Counted from the first letter of the stretch, positions 13,296 to 24,146 are shown. The stretch is DNA of 64,000 nt from Carposina sasakii (GCA_014607495.2 CP053156.1:11780001-11844000); one strand, 5' to 3'. Numbers and translations: made by a program. The notes: generated by a model from the sequence alone, not told the origin.

Positions 13296-13612
13296 AAAAT
13301 TGTAACGAGTCGCTGTCTATACATGGAAGATATATGAGAAAAAATATTATATAAGACCTTTGTCAACGCAATAGTACCCAAAAGAATGATTCTTGGAATT
13401 TTTGTCTGTTTGTCGGTTTGTCTGTGCGTTTGTGCACGCTAATCTCAGAAACGGCTTAACCGATTTCGATGCAGTTTTCAGGAATATATTGTGACAGGTC
13501 CTACTTAACATATAGGCTACTTTTTATCCCGGGAAAGCTTTTTATCCCGGATAATTTCGATATTTAGTTTTTTCTGTAGTCCACGCGAACGGAGTTGCGG
13601 GCATCCACCAGT
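13296..13612 (+). mobile_element. Non-autonomous Helitron-like element
   Basis: This block matches 26933-27262 over its whole length. Shared words are ACATGGAAGATATATGAGAA, GTTTGTGCACGCTAATCTCA, ACCGATTTCGATGCAGTTTT, AACATATAGGCTACTTTTTA and TTATCCCGGATAATTTCGA. It ends in a GTCCACGCG...GCATCCACCAGT segment, resembling the CTAGT-type 3' ends of lepidopteran Helitron-like elements. It has no coding capacity. The family assignment comes from recalled lepidopteran repeat signatures; the duplication itself is seen directly. Confidence 0.7.
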
Positions 13613-13984
13613 ATACAAAATAAAGTGTTCAAACTAGGTTATGCTACCGGCTGTGTAAGTGCTAACTTGGAATTAACTGAACTAGGTATGTACCATATCG
13701 TCTAGTCAGCTACAAAGTTTCCCTTCTAATTAATAGAGGGCTTGAAACTGGAGTGTTCCTATCTAGATTGTTTTCAGGTAAACATTCCCCTCTAAACAGT
13801 AGACGTATTCTCGTGAAAATGTATGAAAAAATATTAAATGATAAAAGTTCATATTACATGATTGTTTAAAATCTCCTTCCTTGCATGTCGACCGATTAAA
13901 AGTAAAGTAAGGAATTTCGGAGTATCCTTTAAGGCGTTAAGCTGGAAACTTTTCACAGATTTTTCTGCACTTCTGGCTAACTAA

Positions 13985-14345
13985 TTTTCTGGAGCACAGC
14001 AGGTCGTTGTCGTCGTCAGCCTAATTGCAATCAACTGCTGGACGTAGGCCTTCTCCAGAGCATGCCACAAAGCTCGATCTCCCGTTTGTCCCATCTGATC
14101 ACTACCAGCCGCCCTCTTGAAGTCATCGGTCGGTCGGCCGGAAGGTGTCCAACACTGCGCTTGCCAAGGCGTGGTCTCCAATAGAAAACACGCTTACTCT
14201 ACCATCCACCGGTTCTACGACAGATGTGACCAGCCCACTGTGCGTTGCTACTGCAGTTTGCTATATTTCGAGACCACGTCGGTCACTTTGGTCTTCTGCT
14301 GGCTAATCTTGTACGACCTTGAGGTAGTCATTGTGACAAATGTCT
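13985..14345 (-). pseudogene. RTE-like non-LTR retrotransposon remnant (C-terminal tail)
   Basis: Read on the minus strand, broken frames give in order KVTDVVSKYSKL, WAGHICRRTGGW and then GRPTDDFKRAAG, ALWHALEKAYVQQ. This is the usual tail of RTE-type reverse transcriptases after the polymerase domain, with its WAGH motif, GRP..R(W)..D motif and EKAYVQQ end. Only about 120 residues remain, with frameshifts and no polymerase core. It is a dead, 5'-truncated copy. Open frames on the plus strand here are shadows. Confidence 0.7.
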
Positions 14346-14519
14346 GTAAAGAAAAGTAATAAATTCTTGGCAATTTTTCTTGTTTGAAAAATATTTCTGT
14401 ACAAGACGTTTAAAATTCTGGAACTACAACTGCTTTGTAAAAATGAATTCTACGAGAAAGTATTTTTTAACATTCTTACTATATAGCTAAAGTAATTTAC
14501 CTAACAAAATTAAATATAT

Positions 14520-14830
14520 TTACAAAGTTGCCGTCTACCCAGAGGGTGCCCACTTTTATTAAAACACTTAATTATTTGGTAATAAAATGAACTGATTGAA
14601 TCAAACGAGCCTAAACTCGATGGGGTTGCGTCGTTTAATTACAAAGTTCCTATGGCCACCTTCTAGCTCCATCATCAGATCAGCTCTACGTCATCATAAT
14701 ATTGCATTGTTATCTGATTTATTCATACATGCAAAATTTCGTCTCAATCGGAAACCAGAAAGTGGATAAATTTAATTTGAAAGATTTGGTTACAGATATT
14801 GGGACAGGTGAAACTAAATAAAAGCTTATA
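14520..14830. repeat. Dispersed lepidopteran repeat
   Basis: The run CTAGCTCCATCATCAGATCA, then ATTGCATTGTTATCTGATTT, GCAAAATTTCGTCTCAATCG and GAAACCAGAAAGTGG, belongs to a repeat I recognise as frequent in moth genomes. I see no second copy in this window, so the call rests on memory of the family and not on internal comparison. Confidence 0.4.
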
Positions 14831-15230
14831 AAATATGTTAGTTCGGAACGGGAGTTATTCTGTGGAGCTTACTTTATTATTTTTTCCTTCGCCTTCACGC
14901 CCAGTAGCTACTCAACTTGTTTCTGTCTCAGTAACACAAGCTCGCATTATGGGACCTCGTCATTATTCGGAAATAAATAAAAGACAGACATGTCAACGAA
15001 AAAGTGATTGCGTAACATCCCGAACAAAGCAAAATGTGCCTGTAATTTTACAAATTGACTTGATATGGGTCCCCATTACACGGTTTCAGTCAATATTCTG
15101 AACATCATTCCTTTTGATTAGTGTGCATATTTATTGCTAAAACTTGCCTTTTATGTACAGTAGAATTTATTTTTATTGTTATTGGAGTCCGTTTTATTTT
15201 TTTTGTATTCATATACCTACCTATACAGGG

Positions 15231-15551
15231 TGTAAGAAGTGTATTACTGAATTGGTAGGTAAAGCTGAAGCCTGATATACATGCAACAGGTAGAAAGGCT
15301 TCTCTTAAGCTAAAAACTATTAAAATAGCGCACTATAAAAACCAATCCACAGAATATGAGACCCAAAATTACATGATTATTTTTCAAGATTGTACGAACA
15401 TTCCTGAGTTGTTTATAGTCGTAAATAGTCTATGCTGTTTGGAAAAATAAAAACAAGTAATTTTAAGACTCAAATTTTGTAGATATGTTCTTCATAGGGC
15501 GCTTGTTTCCATAGCATTTAACATATCCATTTTTTGACATCTTGTATAAGG
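15231..15551. mobile_element. MITE of the CAGGGTGTAAC family, diverged copy
   Basis: It starts ATACAGGGTGTAAG and ends CATCTTGTATAAG, with partly complementary arms: ACCAATCCACAGAATATGAG on the left and CTCAAATTTTGTAGATATGT on the right. It is a decayed relative of the nearly perfect palindromic element at 42533-42799. No protein is encoded. Confidence 0.65.
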
Positions 15552-15678
15552 TGGTTTCAAATTATTAGTTTTAGAAATCAATTGTGACCTGTCTAGTCTC
15601 GTGTCAAAAGGAAATTATGTGAGTTGCTATCTATAAAACAACAATGAGAGGTTTATTCATGTTAATAACTATGTTATA

Positions 15679-15763
15679 ATATCGCACCTTCGGTAGAACA
15701 AGGGCACAATTGTCTAACATTGCAAAAGCAAATTGTGCCTTTGTTCTACCGAAGCTGCGATAT
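15679..15763. repeat. Short palindromic element (about 85 bp)
   Basis: Arms of about 33 bp (15679-15711 and 15731-15763) are inverted copies with few mismatches. The cores are TTCGGTAGAACAAGGGCACA and TGTGCCTTTGTTCTACCGAA, separated by about 19 bp. The transcript would form a strong hairpin. It is most likely a tiny MITE. Confidence 0.75.
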
Positions 15764-15769
15764 ATATGT

Positions 15770-15885
15770 ATTTATATACCGTTGCTTAGTACCCACGACA
15801 CAAGACCTTAGGGATCTTAATGTGGGACTAGGTTAATGTGTTGTGTAGTGTGTGAATATTTATGTATTTATTATTTATAATTAAA
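15770..15885 (+). mobile_element. SINE tail fragment (GACCTTAGGGATCTTAATG family)
   Basis: The segment from TACCCACGACACAAGACC to GTGGGACTAGGTTAATGTG, followed by a TATTTATG-rich tail, matches the 3' half of the SINE at 16125-16345 and fragments at 41465-41645 and 50865-50945. Only the 3' part is present. Confidence 0.6.
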
Positions 15886-16124
15886 TTTTCTTTCCCGGGG
15901 TCATTGAGTTCATTTAGGTACCCAATCGTCCGTTTCCACAATACCTTTTGTGTGTTATGTAGCCACCTAACTTAATAAAACAATTTGAATTCACTTTCAG
16001 TAGACACTGTATAAATTAAAATATGATAGTTGAGATCAGTTGACCTTATGCAAAGTTACGATGAGGTCAACCGATTTCCAAACTTTTTAACAAAGGAGTC
16101 TCCACGTGACGGCTAATTTTTATA

Positions 16125-16345
16125 GTTGGTAGTCTTCATGATAGTGACCCTGTTTGCCTTTGGGTTCGAATACCGGTGGGTACAAACATTGATATAATGA
16201 TGAATATTGATGCTTGTTTCTCAGTCATGGATGTTTCCATACTAATCTATGTTAATGTTTACATTACCCCTAACATAAGACCTTAGGGAACTTAGTGTGG
16301 GACTAGTTTAATGTGTTGTGAAGTGTGCGAGTACATATTTATTTA
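16125..16345 (+). mobile_element. tRNA-derived lepidopteran SINE
   Basis: The 5' head contains a B-box-like GGGTTCGAATACCGG. The body follows with CTCAGTCATGGATGTTTCC, ATAAGACCTTAGGGAACTTA and GTGGGACTAGTTTAATGTG, then an AT-rich tail. This order (tRNA head, CATGGATGTT block, GTGGGACT block, TATTTA tail) is that of a SINE common in moths. Partial copies lie at 15770, 41465 and 50865. No open frame is relevant. Confidence 0.65.
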
Positions 16346-16374
16346 ATATCCCCTAATCGTATGTGCGGATGTGG

Positions 16375-16490
16375 GGTATTACTCGAATACATCAGCTGCA
16401 TTTCTTCCGAGCATGTCGTAAGAGGTGACTCTGAAACTCGGGAGTGTTCCCTCAGGCGATGAGCTAGCTACTTGTCACTGATCATAACGT
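16375..16490 (-). mobile_element. SINE-like repeat, CGAGTTCCTTAGTCGACTC family
   Basis: In reverse complement it shows ATGATCAGTGACAAGTAGCT, CATCGCCTGAGGGAACACTC and CTCTTACGACATGCTCGGAA. The same blocks occur on the plus strand at 18815-18885, 22490-22625, 43393-43527 and 50568-50790, which defines a dispersed family in this window. Confidence 0.6.
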
Positions 16491-16689
16491 GAACGGATAA
16501 CAGATCGAGAAAAAACGGATAACCTAACACTAATATTAAGAATGAGCTTAATTTACCACAATCGGTAGGTGTCAGTCTATGAAACGGAAGTACAATAAAG
16601 AATATAAAGGAATATAACTTAATTACATGTTTTAAGCAAAATATTAATTTAGTTTTATTGACAATTTTGGTCAATTTGATACAAGTCGA

Positions 16690-17075
16690 ATACCATGCTT
16701 ACTATACGGTTGCCAAACCTGGATATACACAAACAAAGTAAGACAACAAATTAAATGCACACAATCAGCAATGGAGAGGAGCATGCTGAAGATTAGGAAA
16801 ATTCAAAAAGTAAAGAATGCGACCATCAGACAAAAAACAAAAGTTGCAGATGCTCTTATCCATGCACTTACACTTAAATGGAGGTAGGCCGGGCACATCT
16901 CACGATATACAGACAAAAGATGGACCATTGAAACAACAAGATGGAGAGGCCCATCAGGGAAAAGAAATGTGGGAAGACCAACGAGACGGTGGGCTGATGA
17001 TTTAACTCAAGTTGTAGGATACGACTGTGTGAACTTTGGTAAAGACGGAGAGTTATGGAAGAAGACGGAGGAGGC
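16690..17075 (+). pseudogene. RTE-like retrotransposon remnant, C-terminal tail
   Basis: The plus-strand frame reads QTWIYTNKVRQQIKCTQ, then MERSMLKIRKIQKVKN, TLKWR-stop-AGHISRYTD, and after a frameshift KRNVGRPTRRWADDL, with ELWKKTEEAF near the end. This is the WAGH / GRP.RRW.DD / W...EEA order of RTE-type elements downstream of the polymerase. An in-frame stop replaces the W of WAGH and a frameshift follows. It is a dead 5'-truncated copy, independent of the one at 13985. Confidence 0.8.
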
Positions 17076-17397
17076 CTTTACCCTTACAGGGGTCCATATT
17101 TCCGTCACAGATACAAACTAACACTACTCACATAATTTAAGCAAACTTACTAATAAACTACTAACAACATTTGAAATGTAAAGTTGAAATTTAAAGTTTA
17201 TGATATTCCAAGCGCCTAGTTTCCCTTTCACGCATTTCGATCTAAGCCCACAATAAATATTTGCTTTTACTTTACCTGTGTGTATACTGTATAGGTATAA
17301 AACCTGTGTCAGTATTCTAACTCAGTTTACTTTACTTAGGTTGTGTTTACATTTGAATTTCCTTGGTGACATTATCGACCATAATTTTATAACTGCA

Positions 17398-17612
17398 ACT
17401 AGTGGAGCCCGCGACTTCGTCCGCGTAGACTGCAGAGAAATCAAAATGTCGAAATTATCCGGGATAAAAAGTAGTATGTGTTAATCCAGGGTGTCAGCTA
17501 ATTCCATAGCAAATTTTATTAAAATCGCTCCAGCCGTTTTTACGTGAAAGAGTACAAACATCCATCCATCCATACTTACAAACTTTCGCGTTTAAAGTAT
17601 TTAGTAGGATAG
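17398..17612 (+). mobile_element. Lep1/Helitron-like fragment
   Basis: It opens with ACTAGTGGAGCCCGCGACTT and CGTCCGCG and carries CGAAATTATCCGGGATAAAA, TTTTATTAAAATCGCTCCAG and CATACTTACAAACTTTCGCG. The element at 23868-24060 is the same sequence in the opposite orientation. This is the widespread non-autonomous lepidopteran Lep1/Helitron signature. Confidence 0.75.
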
Positions 17613-17619
17613 CTCTTTG

Positions 17620-18890
17620 TAAGCCACGTGTAACACGATTTAGGTACTACCTGCAAAAGCGCTCATATATAAGCTTAGGTACATAATAAGTAATTATTCA
17701 GTAAATGAGGCAACTGTATTTTTTTATTTACATATTTTATCCATAGTAGATAAACCCAAAGATTACTTAACGGAATTTCGGTAAGAAAAATAAATTATTA
17801 AGTCAAAACCGCCAGATTTCACAGCCTAGCCGTCCACTGCCGTACGTGGCGGGAATAATATTGTTGTAAACACGAGATGTGAATTATTAAACAAGAATAC
17901 CTACAATTTATTAAAAAAAAAATTTTAATATTTTTTAATTTTTAATAATATTAAAAAAAAATTGTAAGGAAATGTTTTAATTTATGTGATTATAGTACTT
18001 AATGACTGTTTGTTGCCAAAATAAAATAAAAAAAATAAAAAAAAATAAAAACTGAAACCTTTAACGATTCATCTCACTGAGATAGGTACTGGCTGGTAGT
18101 ATAATATAAATATGTGCTATGTTTACACCAGGGCTATAATTATAGGTAGTAATTAATTTTAATTGTGACAATTATAATGACCTATTAATGGATCTGGAAT
18201 TTATTTTAAGAATTTACCGTTCGGTAACATAATCGTTCGTATAGTATGTATGTATGTACGTACGTTATTCTAGAAACCAAACAGTCCTGACCCCGTATCG
18301 GCGATTTTGTTGACAGTTAATAATAAGAAATACTCATTTAAACTAGATAAAAGGAGATGTGCTGCCAAATGTTTGTCAGGCAAGCCATTATGCTACTTCC
18401 ATTGATAAAATCTATCAGATTATCAATACCAGCAAATGTCAAAAATATAGCCTACTGATGCAGCTACAATGTGTTTAAAGTTAACCTAAATTAAACAAAA
18501 AAAGAACATGCTTACGTTAAATTAAACGGCTCTCACTCTATTAAACGCTCTACATCCAAGAGCTTTCCTTTAACTAAACTTTAATTACAAAATTTATCAA
18601 AGTTTCACAATCCACGTTAGTGTTTCTAAATTAACATAATCTAATTAATCTGGAATAGTTTAAACTAGACCAAATATAATTTGCTGCTATAGCTGTATTT
18701 TAAAAATCATTGAACAAACAGACATACTCATGGAGTATTCCCAAAAATATTTTGTTCTGTCTGTTTGATAGCCAGACAGAACTGCTGGCTCGCATTTTAC
18801 ATTGTGGGGTCCAATGTAAAAGATCAGTGAAAGAGCTAGCCAGTCGACTCTTAGATCATGCCCGGAAGGAGATGCAGCTGATGTAATCTT
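17620..18890. other. Gene-free AT-rich stretch with simple repeats
   Basis: It contains an A/T inverted region around 17905-17965, an AAAATAAA-rich tract at 18020-18050 and a GTAT/GTAC microsatellite at 18243-18264. A SINE-like fragment (AGTCGACTCTTAGATCATGC) lies at 18815-18885. I see no exon. Confidence 0.5.
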
Positions 18891-18896
18891 TTTTTT

Positions 18897-19140
18897 TACA
18901 ATTAGCTAGGCAAACATTTGTCCGCCATCGTGCCTGATGGTAAGCAAGATGCGGCCTAGGGTGGTACATGTTTGCCTAGAAGTGCCTATTCACTCTAGCT
19001 TTGAAGATACCAATATTCTAGTGCTCGGGAATACATCGACATCTAATGAAGTCCCGCATCAGTACAGGCTAAGGATCAAGGATATAAATTATAAGCGTCG
19101 TAATGATAATATATATGTCGAAGCTATATCGTTGATGTGA
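18897..19140. repeat. Dispersed repeat with open frame (not a gene)
   Basis: The words CGTGCCTGATGGTAAGCAAG, ATGCGGCCTAGGGTGG, TTTGCCTAGAAGTGCCTATT and CACTCTAGCTTTGAAG match a repeat I recall as frequent in lepidopteran genomes, often near LINE 3' ends. A 67-codon frame runs through it, but the sequence is explained by the repeat. Confidence 0.45.
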
Positions 19141-20420
19141 TCGTTATTATAAAATAGCCAAAATGTTATCACCACATCATAATAATGACATTATTTCATG
19201 ATACTAACCTAACCGATCATTTTATGAAATGACTATCAACAGAAGGAATTCCTATCAATATATAAACAGTTCTATTTCTAATAAGTCATCTAATGCCCGA
19301 GTTTTAAACGTATTCCTAAACCAAGAAAAAGACGCGACGTCAGTGTAGCTTACGTAGCGCAGTATAAGTCAATGACAAGCTAAAATTCGCCCCTCGTATA
19401 CCGGTCACCCAGTGACGTGTTTATAGGTAGACGCGGGGTTTCATAATGAAATCTTTATAAAAAGTGGCACCAGTAAATCTATGTAAACGTGATAACTGCA
19501 TTAGATTAGATTTTTAAACTTGAATCTTATGTAGTTACCATAAGACTCGACTTTGTCTGTATCAATTTATGACAATAGATGCCCAGCCATACAACTGAGC
19601 AGCTATTTGTCGTGTAATTTTTTGAGCGCTGTCACTGAATCTAGTTATAATTTATCTAAGTGGTCACCCGTACCACAACGACTCTATTTTTCATCTAAGT
19701 AGTTTGGTTGTAAGCTCGTAGGCTGATTACATACATATACAATGCAATAGCAAAAATGTGCAATTATCGCAATGCAATGGCAAATTTAATATTGGTCGCT
19801 TTAAATTAATGTAAACTTTATAAGCGAAAGTCTAAAATTTTTGCATTCGCATTGTTTTGATATACGAGTATACAAAATTAGGGGACAGGTTGACCCAACT
19901 GCGTGAACTGCTCCAGAGATCTAGAGCTTAGATTCGGCTTAATCGTGAGAGTGTTCATCAAAATTATGACACAGTAGATTTTTTTTATTCAATAGCAATC
20001 AAGAAATTCTGTTCTGTTCTATGTGGTTTTGGTAGCAGAACTCGAAATAAGTTAAAAGCATCGAGCTATCGCTACTCCTTTAATGGCACTAGCTCTGTAG
20101 ATAAGACAACCGTTGCACCACCTCCTTTCTGTTCTTCCTTCATTTCCTAAACAGTCGGTCTCCAGAAATTAACATAACCTTATTACCGGGCCACATGTGC
20201 TGTTTCCCATTTCGTACAACCATTTACAGTCAGGCCTTCTAGTTGACATTATTTTAGTATCAAACTGGGGTCGTATATTAGTTAACTTCCCTAATTTCTG
20301 AGGGATCCTGTATTCCAAATTGAGATGATGACTATGATTCATTTTAAATGTTATTTATGCGTACTAAAATTAATGATCATACCTATATTTAAATTACAAT
20401 TTGTATTAGTGTAGCAATAA
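19141..20420. other. Gene-free stretch
   Basis: No exon, RNA gene or repeat family that I can support. The DNA is AT-rich and intergenic or intronic. If the PGRP gene extends this way, any exon here has escaped me. Confidence 0.4.
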
Positions 20421-21114
20421 GCCTTAAAAGTGGTGGGTAAATGAATTTTTGAGATGTGAAAATAAATAAATAATAATGAAAATTAGAACATCATCTGACC
20501 ACCTGCATAATTTATTTATAGCAACTGATGATATATTCTTTATAAACATTACTATCATTACGAGTATAGATGAGAATATAAATAAGACGTTTGTATTGAA
20601 CATTTTGGGAAAGTCTAAAATTGTGTTATCTCTAAAAGTTATCATCATAGCAAGTTTTTTGTTTCTTTTAATTTGAGATCTTTTGTTTACAAATGCAAAT
20701 AAAATATCTGTCATCCACATTGCGTTAAATTTTTTTGGCATGTAGATATTAATGACTCTAATTGTAGGTAATTGAGCTAAAATCGAATCAGACAAATTTT
20801 GAAGAAAAATACAAATAGAATATCTAAGCCAGAGTCGTCAATCTTCAAATCTTGTTTACGCACAGTCATCTTCAGAATTCCATCGTGCTCTTTATACCTC
20901 ATCGCCTTCTGCTCAAACGTATTAGAGGTTTAGTTGTCTTCACTCGTTCGTATAGTATGTTGGCTTCTCATAGTGGGGGAAGAGGCTCTTGCCACGAAGC
21001 ACGAAGCCATTTCAGTGTGCACGTGAAAGTGCAAGGATTTTGTGCAGTGATCATACGCTATCAGCAGTCTACAGTTGTGTAACGTTTCAAGTCTCCGCGG
21101 TCACAGGCAATCGG

Positions 21115-21614
21115 NNNNNNNNNNNNNNNNNNNNNNNNNNNNNNNNNNNNNNNNNNNNNNNNNNNNNNNNNNNNNNNNNNNNNNNNNNNNNNNNNNNNNN
21201 NNNNNNNNNNNNNNNNNNNNNNNNNNNNNNNNNNNNNNNNNNNNNNNNNNNNNNNNNNNNNNNNNNNNNNNNNNNNNNNNNNNNNNNNNNNNNNNNNNNN
21301 NNNNNNNNNNNNNNNNNNNNNNNNNNNNNNNNNNNNNNNNNNNNNNNNNNNNNNNNNNNNNNNNNNNNNNNNNNNNNNNNNNNNNNNNNNNNNNNNNNNN
21401 NNNNNNNNNNNNNNNNNNNNNNNNNNNNNNNNNNNNNNNNNNNNNNNNNNNNNNNNNNNNNNNNNNNNNNNNNNNNNNNNNNNNNNNNNNNNNNNNNNNN
21501 NNNNNNNNNNNNNNNNNNNNNNNNNNNNNNNNNNNNNNNNNNNNNNNNNNNNNNNNNNNNNNNNNNNNNNNNNNNNNNNNNNNNNNNNNNNNNNNNNNNN
21601 NNNNNNNNNNNNNN
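21115..21614. other. Assembly gap, exactly 500 N
   Basis: All bases are N from 21115 to 21614. The round length suggests a placeholder of unknown true size. It lies downstream of the two visible PGRP exons on the minus strand and could hide further exons. Open frames drawn through it are meaningless. Confidence 0.99.
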
Positions 21615-21867
21615 GAAGTTATGAATTACCCTTGAACTTGCAAGGAATAGTAGATTCAGCTGAGCTCTATTGTAGTATTGTGCCTACATTCTCATTTGAG
21701 TGTTTTCTACTAAGAGTGAACCGGCGCGCTTAGGTTCATTCTCATCAGTATTCTATGAGGAACTCAGTTTTTAATGTATTTCAGTGAAACACAATTGTCA
21801 CGTCCATTAATTAAGTTTAATTATGATAACGTTGAGAGTCTCTGTTCTATTACTATTATAACAATAC

Positions 21868-22037
21868 TAGCTATTGCCCGCGGTTCTACACGCGTGGATG
21901 TCGTTATTGCGTGGAATCGCTATAATAAATAGTTTACGATCTATTACATATTAAATTTCATAACAATCGTTCGAGCCATTTCGGAAGAGTTTGGTAACAA
22001 CACCGCGATTCGAGAATTTTAAATATTAGACTAGATA
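21868..22037 (+). mobile_element. Lep1/Helitron-like fragment
   Basis: It starts ACTAGCTATTGCCCGCGG with CACGCGTGGATGTCG and carries ATAACAATCGTTCGAGCCAT. The layout is that of the GCCCGCGACTTCGTCCGCG elements elsewhere in the window, but it is more diverged. Confidence 0.55.
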
Positions 22038-22249
22038 CTCACATTCTGGGTTGTATAATTGGAATAAGCTAGTATTAAGCTATGGTTTTTCCTATGTATT
22101 CCTATGGTGGTTCATATGGTTTCGTGTGGTGGCTACGGGATAACAGTGCCGTTATAGATATAGCGACATTGAAAGAAAATTTGTACCAAGTTGATACCGT
22201 AAAGAGGACGTGGTGTTGCGTCCGTACGACCGTTATATGACAGCCTGCT

Positions 22250-22440
22250 ATCCCATGAAAGGATAGCTTTACCCCGGTTGCGCCGCCGCCCGAAGTAAAT
22301 TTTAGAATGGAGCGAGATCCAATTATGGCGCCTCTCCTGTTTGCTCCTAATACTACCTAGGTGCCTAATTTAGGCGCCCTCTAAGATTTGGCGCCTGGAG
22401 CGACTGCTCCGTTCGCCGTATGGGCGGGCCGGCCCTGCAC
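22250..22440. repeat. GC-rich repeat with GGCGCC motifs
   Basis: This is an unusually GC-rich block for the window, with TTATGGCGCCTCTCC, TTTAGGCGCCCTCTAAG, ATTTGGCGCCTGGAG and a GGGCGGGCCGGCCCTG end. GGCGCC recurs in close succession, suggesting an old mobile element fragment. I cannot name the family. Confidence 0.35.
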
Positions 22441-22489
22441 ATGTCAGATAGCAAACACATATACACATATACATACGGTAAATAGGGTA

Positions 22490-22625
22490 GTATTCCCGAA
22501 ATGGGGTAGCCAGAACCGCAGATTCATAAAGGAGATCCTGCAGCCACTTTTAGCTTAGCGGGGACAGATATTAATCAGTGACAAGTAGTTGCTAATCACA
22601 AAGAAAATATCCGAGTTCCTTAGTA
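22490..22625 (+). mobile_element. SINE-like repeat, CCCGAAATGGGGTA family
   Basis: TTCCCGAAATGGGGTAGCCA, AGCGGGGACAGATATTAATC, AGTGACAAGTAGTTGC and CCGAGTTCCTTAGTAGACTC match 50568-50790 and, more weakly, 43393-43527 and 46170-46250 in the same order. Confidence 0.65.
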
Positions 22626-23435
22626 GACTCTAGATAGCAAAATGTATAAACTGGTAGGAATTATTTCTCGGCTATGTCGAAAAAAACACGACGGCACATG
22701 TAAATAATTGGATGCTAGAAAATCGCTTGATGCAAGGTGTCTTAATAAACGAAAATGTCGAGTCACTGAGAGAGCGTGCCCTTACTTTGATGACGGAGTT
22801 TCACCAATTTATTGTTTGCTGAGTCGAGGTTTGTATTAATGTCAAAGCGTCTTTACGGCTTTACTAATGTGGCTTTATTACGGGTTTTCTGTCTTCTCGA
22901 TGGAATAGATTAGGGTAAGTACTTTCTAAACCAGCGAACTTTGTTTTGTTTTAACCCAAATACTGATTTGTTTGATGAATACAACGAAATCTATCTTACG
23001 ATGCCGGTAATCAGTGTTAAAATTAAATTTTAACGGTGTTGTTATAAGACTGCGTCTACAGTTAACCACTGTTTTAAAGTGATGTTTGACAGCAAAATAT
23101 ATGGAATGTTTATTAAAATTAGACAATGTTTACCTTATATAGGCAATGTAAAAATTGTTTTGTAATTTAATGGTAACTATTTCATCTGATATATGCAAAA
23201 ACCTCTGAATATCGATTATCGAAATTGGATGCTAGTCCAAAGATGTAGTCATACAGTAAACACGAACAGTGACTGAGTTTATTTAAACCTTTTCAAAGTA
23301 AGTCTTGAAAAATTCTCTGGCGCTGGGTAAAGTAGAAATAAGCGGTATGTAGAAGCGGAACTAGCGCTCTATAGCTTATGTATACTATGGTACCGCTACT
23401 TTAGAATTGTAAAAATAATAAAGAAATCAACATAC

Positions 23436-23634
23436 GAAGGTCCAATATCCCAAAAGTTCAGATTCTGCACATGATACGTTTGGATGCTTCTGACTATGTC
23501 AACGCATTCGGCATCGGTGGCACAGGAGGGTGTTGCAGTATGCTGGATAATGACCAGGCTGACCGGCCTCGCAAGGTACTCCACGTGCTTGGGTTTCAAG
23601 CCATTCCATTCACGCCTGGTAACGACTCCGCAGT
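23436..23634 (-). CDS. Peptidoglycan recognition protein, short type: exon 2 (PGRP domain, N-terminal half)
   Basis: This is a 199-bp internal exon. On the minus strand it is preceded by CTCTTTCCAG and followed by the donor GTATGT. Joined to exon 1 (phase 1) it reads DCGVVTRREWNGLKPKHVEY and continues through VIIQHTATPSC, SIQTYHV and FWDIGPS, the start of a PGRP (amidase_2 fold) domain. PGRPs bind bacterial peptidoglycan and trigger Toll or prophenoloxidase responses. In catalytic members a zinc-binding His precedes HTA and a Tyr follows DIG. Here these are Gln (IIQHTA) and Pro (DIGPS), so the protein should sense and not cleave. Three cysteines typical of the fold are present. The exon ends in phase 2; the rest of the domain (normally more than 100 residues) was not found in the window. 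Confidence 0.9.
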
Positions 23635-23867
23635 CTGGAAAGAGAGGGAAGAAAATTTGTAACAGTGAATGTAGAATAGAGATAGAAACGTTGATGGCGT
23701 TAGAACAGAATGCGAAGAAGAGCTCAAAAGGTTGACAAATTAAATTAAATTTTATCTGTTGCTACTTTGTAACTAATAATTTGCAACTAAGACATGAGTA
23801 TTATTGATATCGCAATATAAATATGACATTGGTTAAAACTACGTAAGTCAAAGTTATATAAGTACAA

Positions 23868-24060
23868 ATCCTACTTAATATTATAAACGCGAAAGTTTGT
23901 AAGTATAGATGGATGTTTGTTACTTTCACGTAAAAACAGCTGGAGCGATTTTAATAAAATTTGTTATGGAGTTAGCTAACACCCTGGATTAAGACATAGG
24001 CTACTTTTTATCCCGGATAATTTCGACTTTTTTTTTATTTTTGCAGCCCACGCGGACGAA
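23868..24060 (-). mobile_element. Lep1/Helitron-like insertion in PGRP intron 1
   Basis: This is the inverted counterpart of 17398-17612: AAACGCGAAAGTTTGTAAGT, GGAGCGATTTTAATAAAATT, TTTTTATCCCGGATAATTTC and CCCACGCGGACGAAG. It ends about 23 bases before the exon 1 splice donor motif (24088-24083). Confidence 0.75.
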
Positions 24061-24088
24061 GACACGGCACGCGAACAAAAAAACTTAC

Positions 24089-24146
24089 CTGCGTTTGTAT
24101 GCAAGGACAAAGTACACAAAACACAAGTAAATAATAATGCAATCAT
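24089..24146 (-). CDS. Peptidoglycan recognition protein: exon 1 (signal peptide)
   Basis: The ATG at 24146 opens MIALLFTCVLCTLSLHTNA, a 19-residue signal peptide with a hydrophobic core and an A-x-A-like cleavage region, followed by a split codon and the donor GCAG|GTAAGT. The final G joins the AC that opens exon 2 to give Asp, so reading frame and phase agree and the mature protein would begin near DCGVV. The intron is 454 bp and contains a Lep1/Helitron-like insertion. The protein should be secreted into the hemolymph. The ATG is chosen because it follows the promoter by about 46 bases and fits the splice phase. Confidence 0.85.

Noticed and set aside
14835..15101. 88-codon frame MLVRNGSYSVELTLL...
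   Set aside because: No homology recognised, no splice context, and it lies among mobile element remnants.
20989..21635. Open frames of 186-211 codons
   Set aside because: They consist almost entirely of N from the assembly gap.
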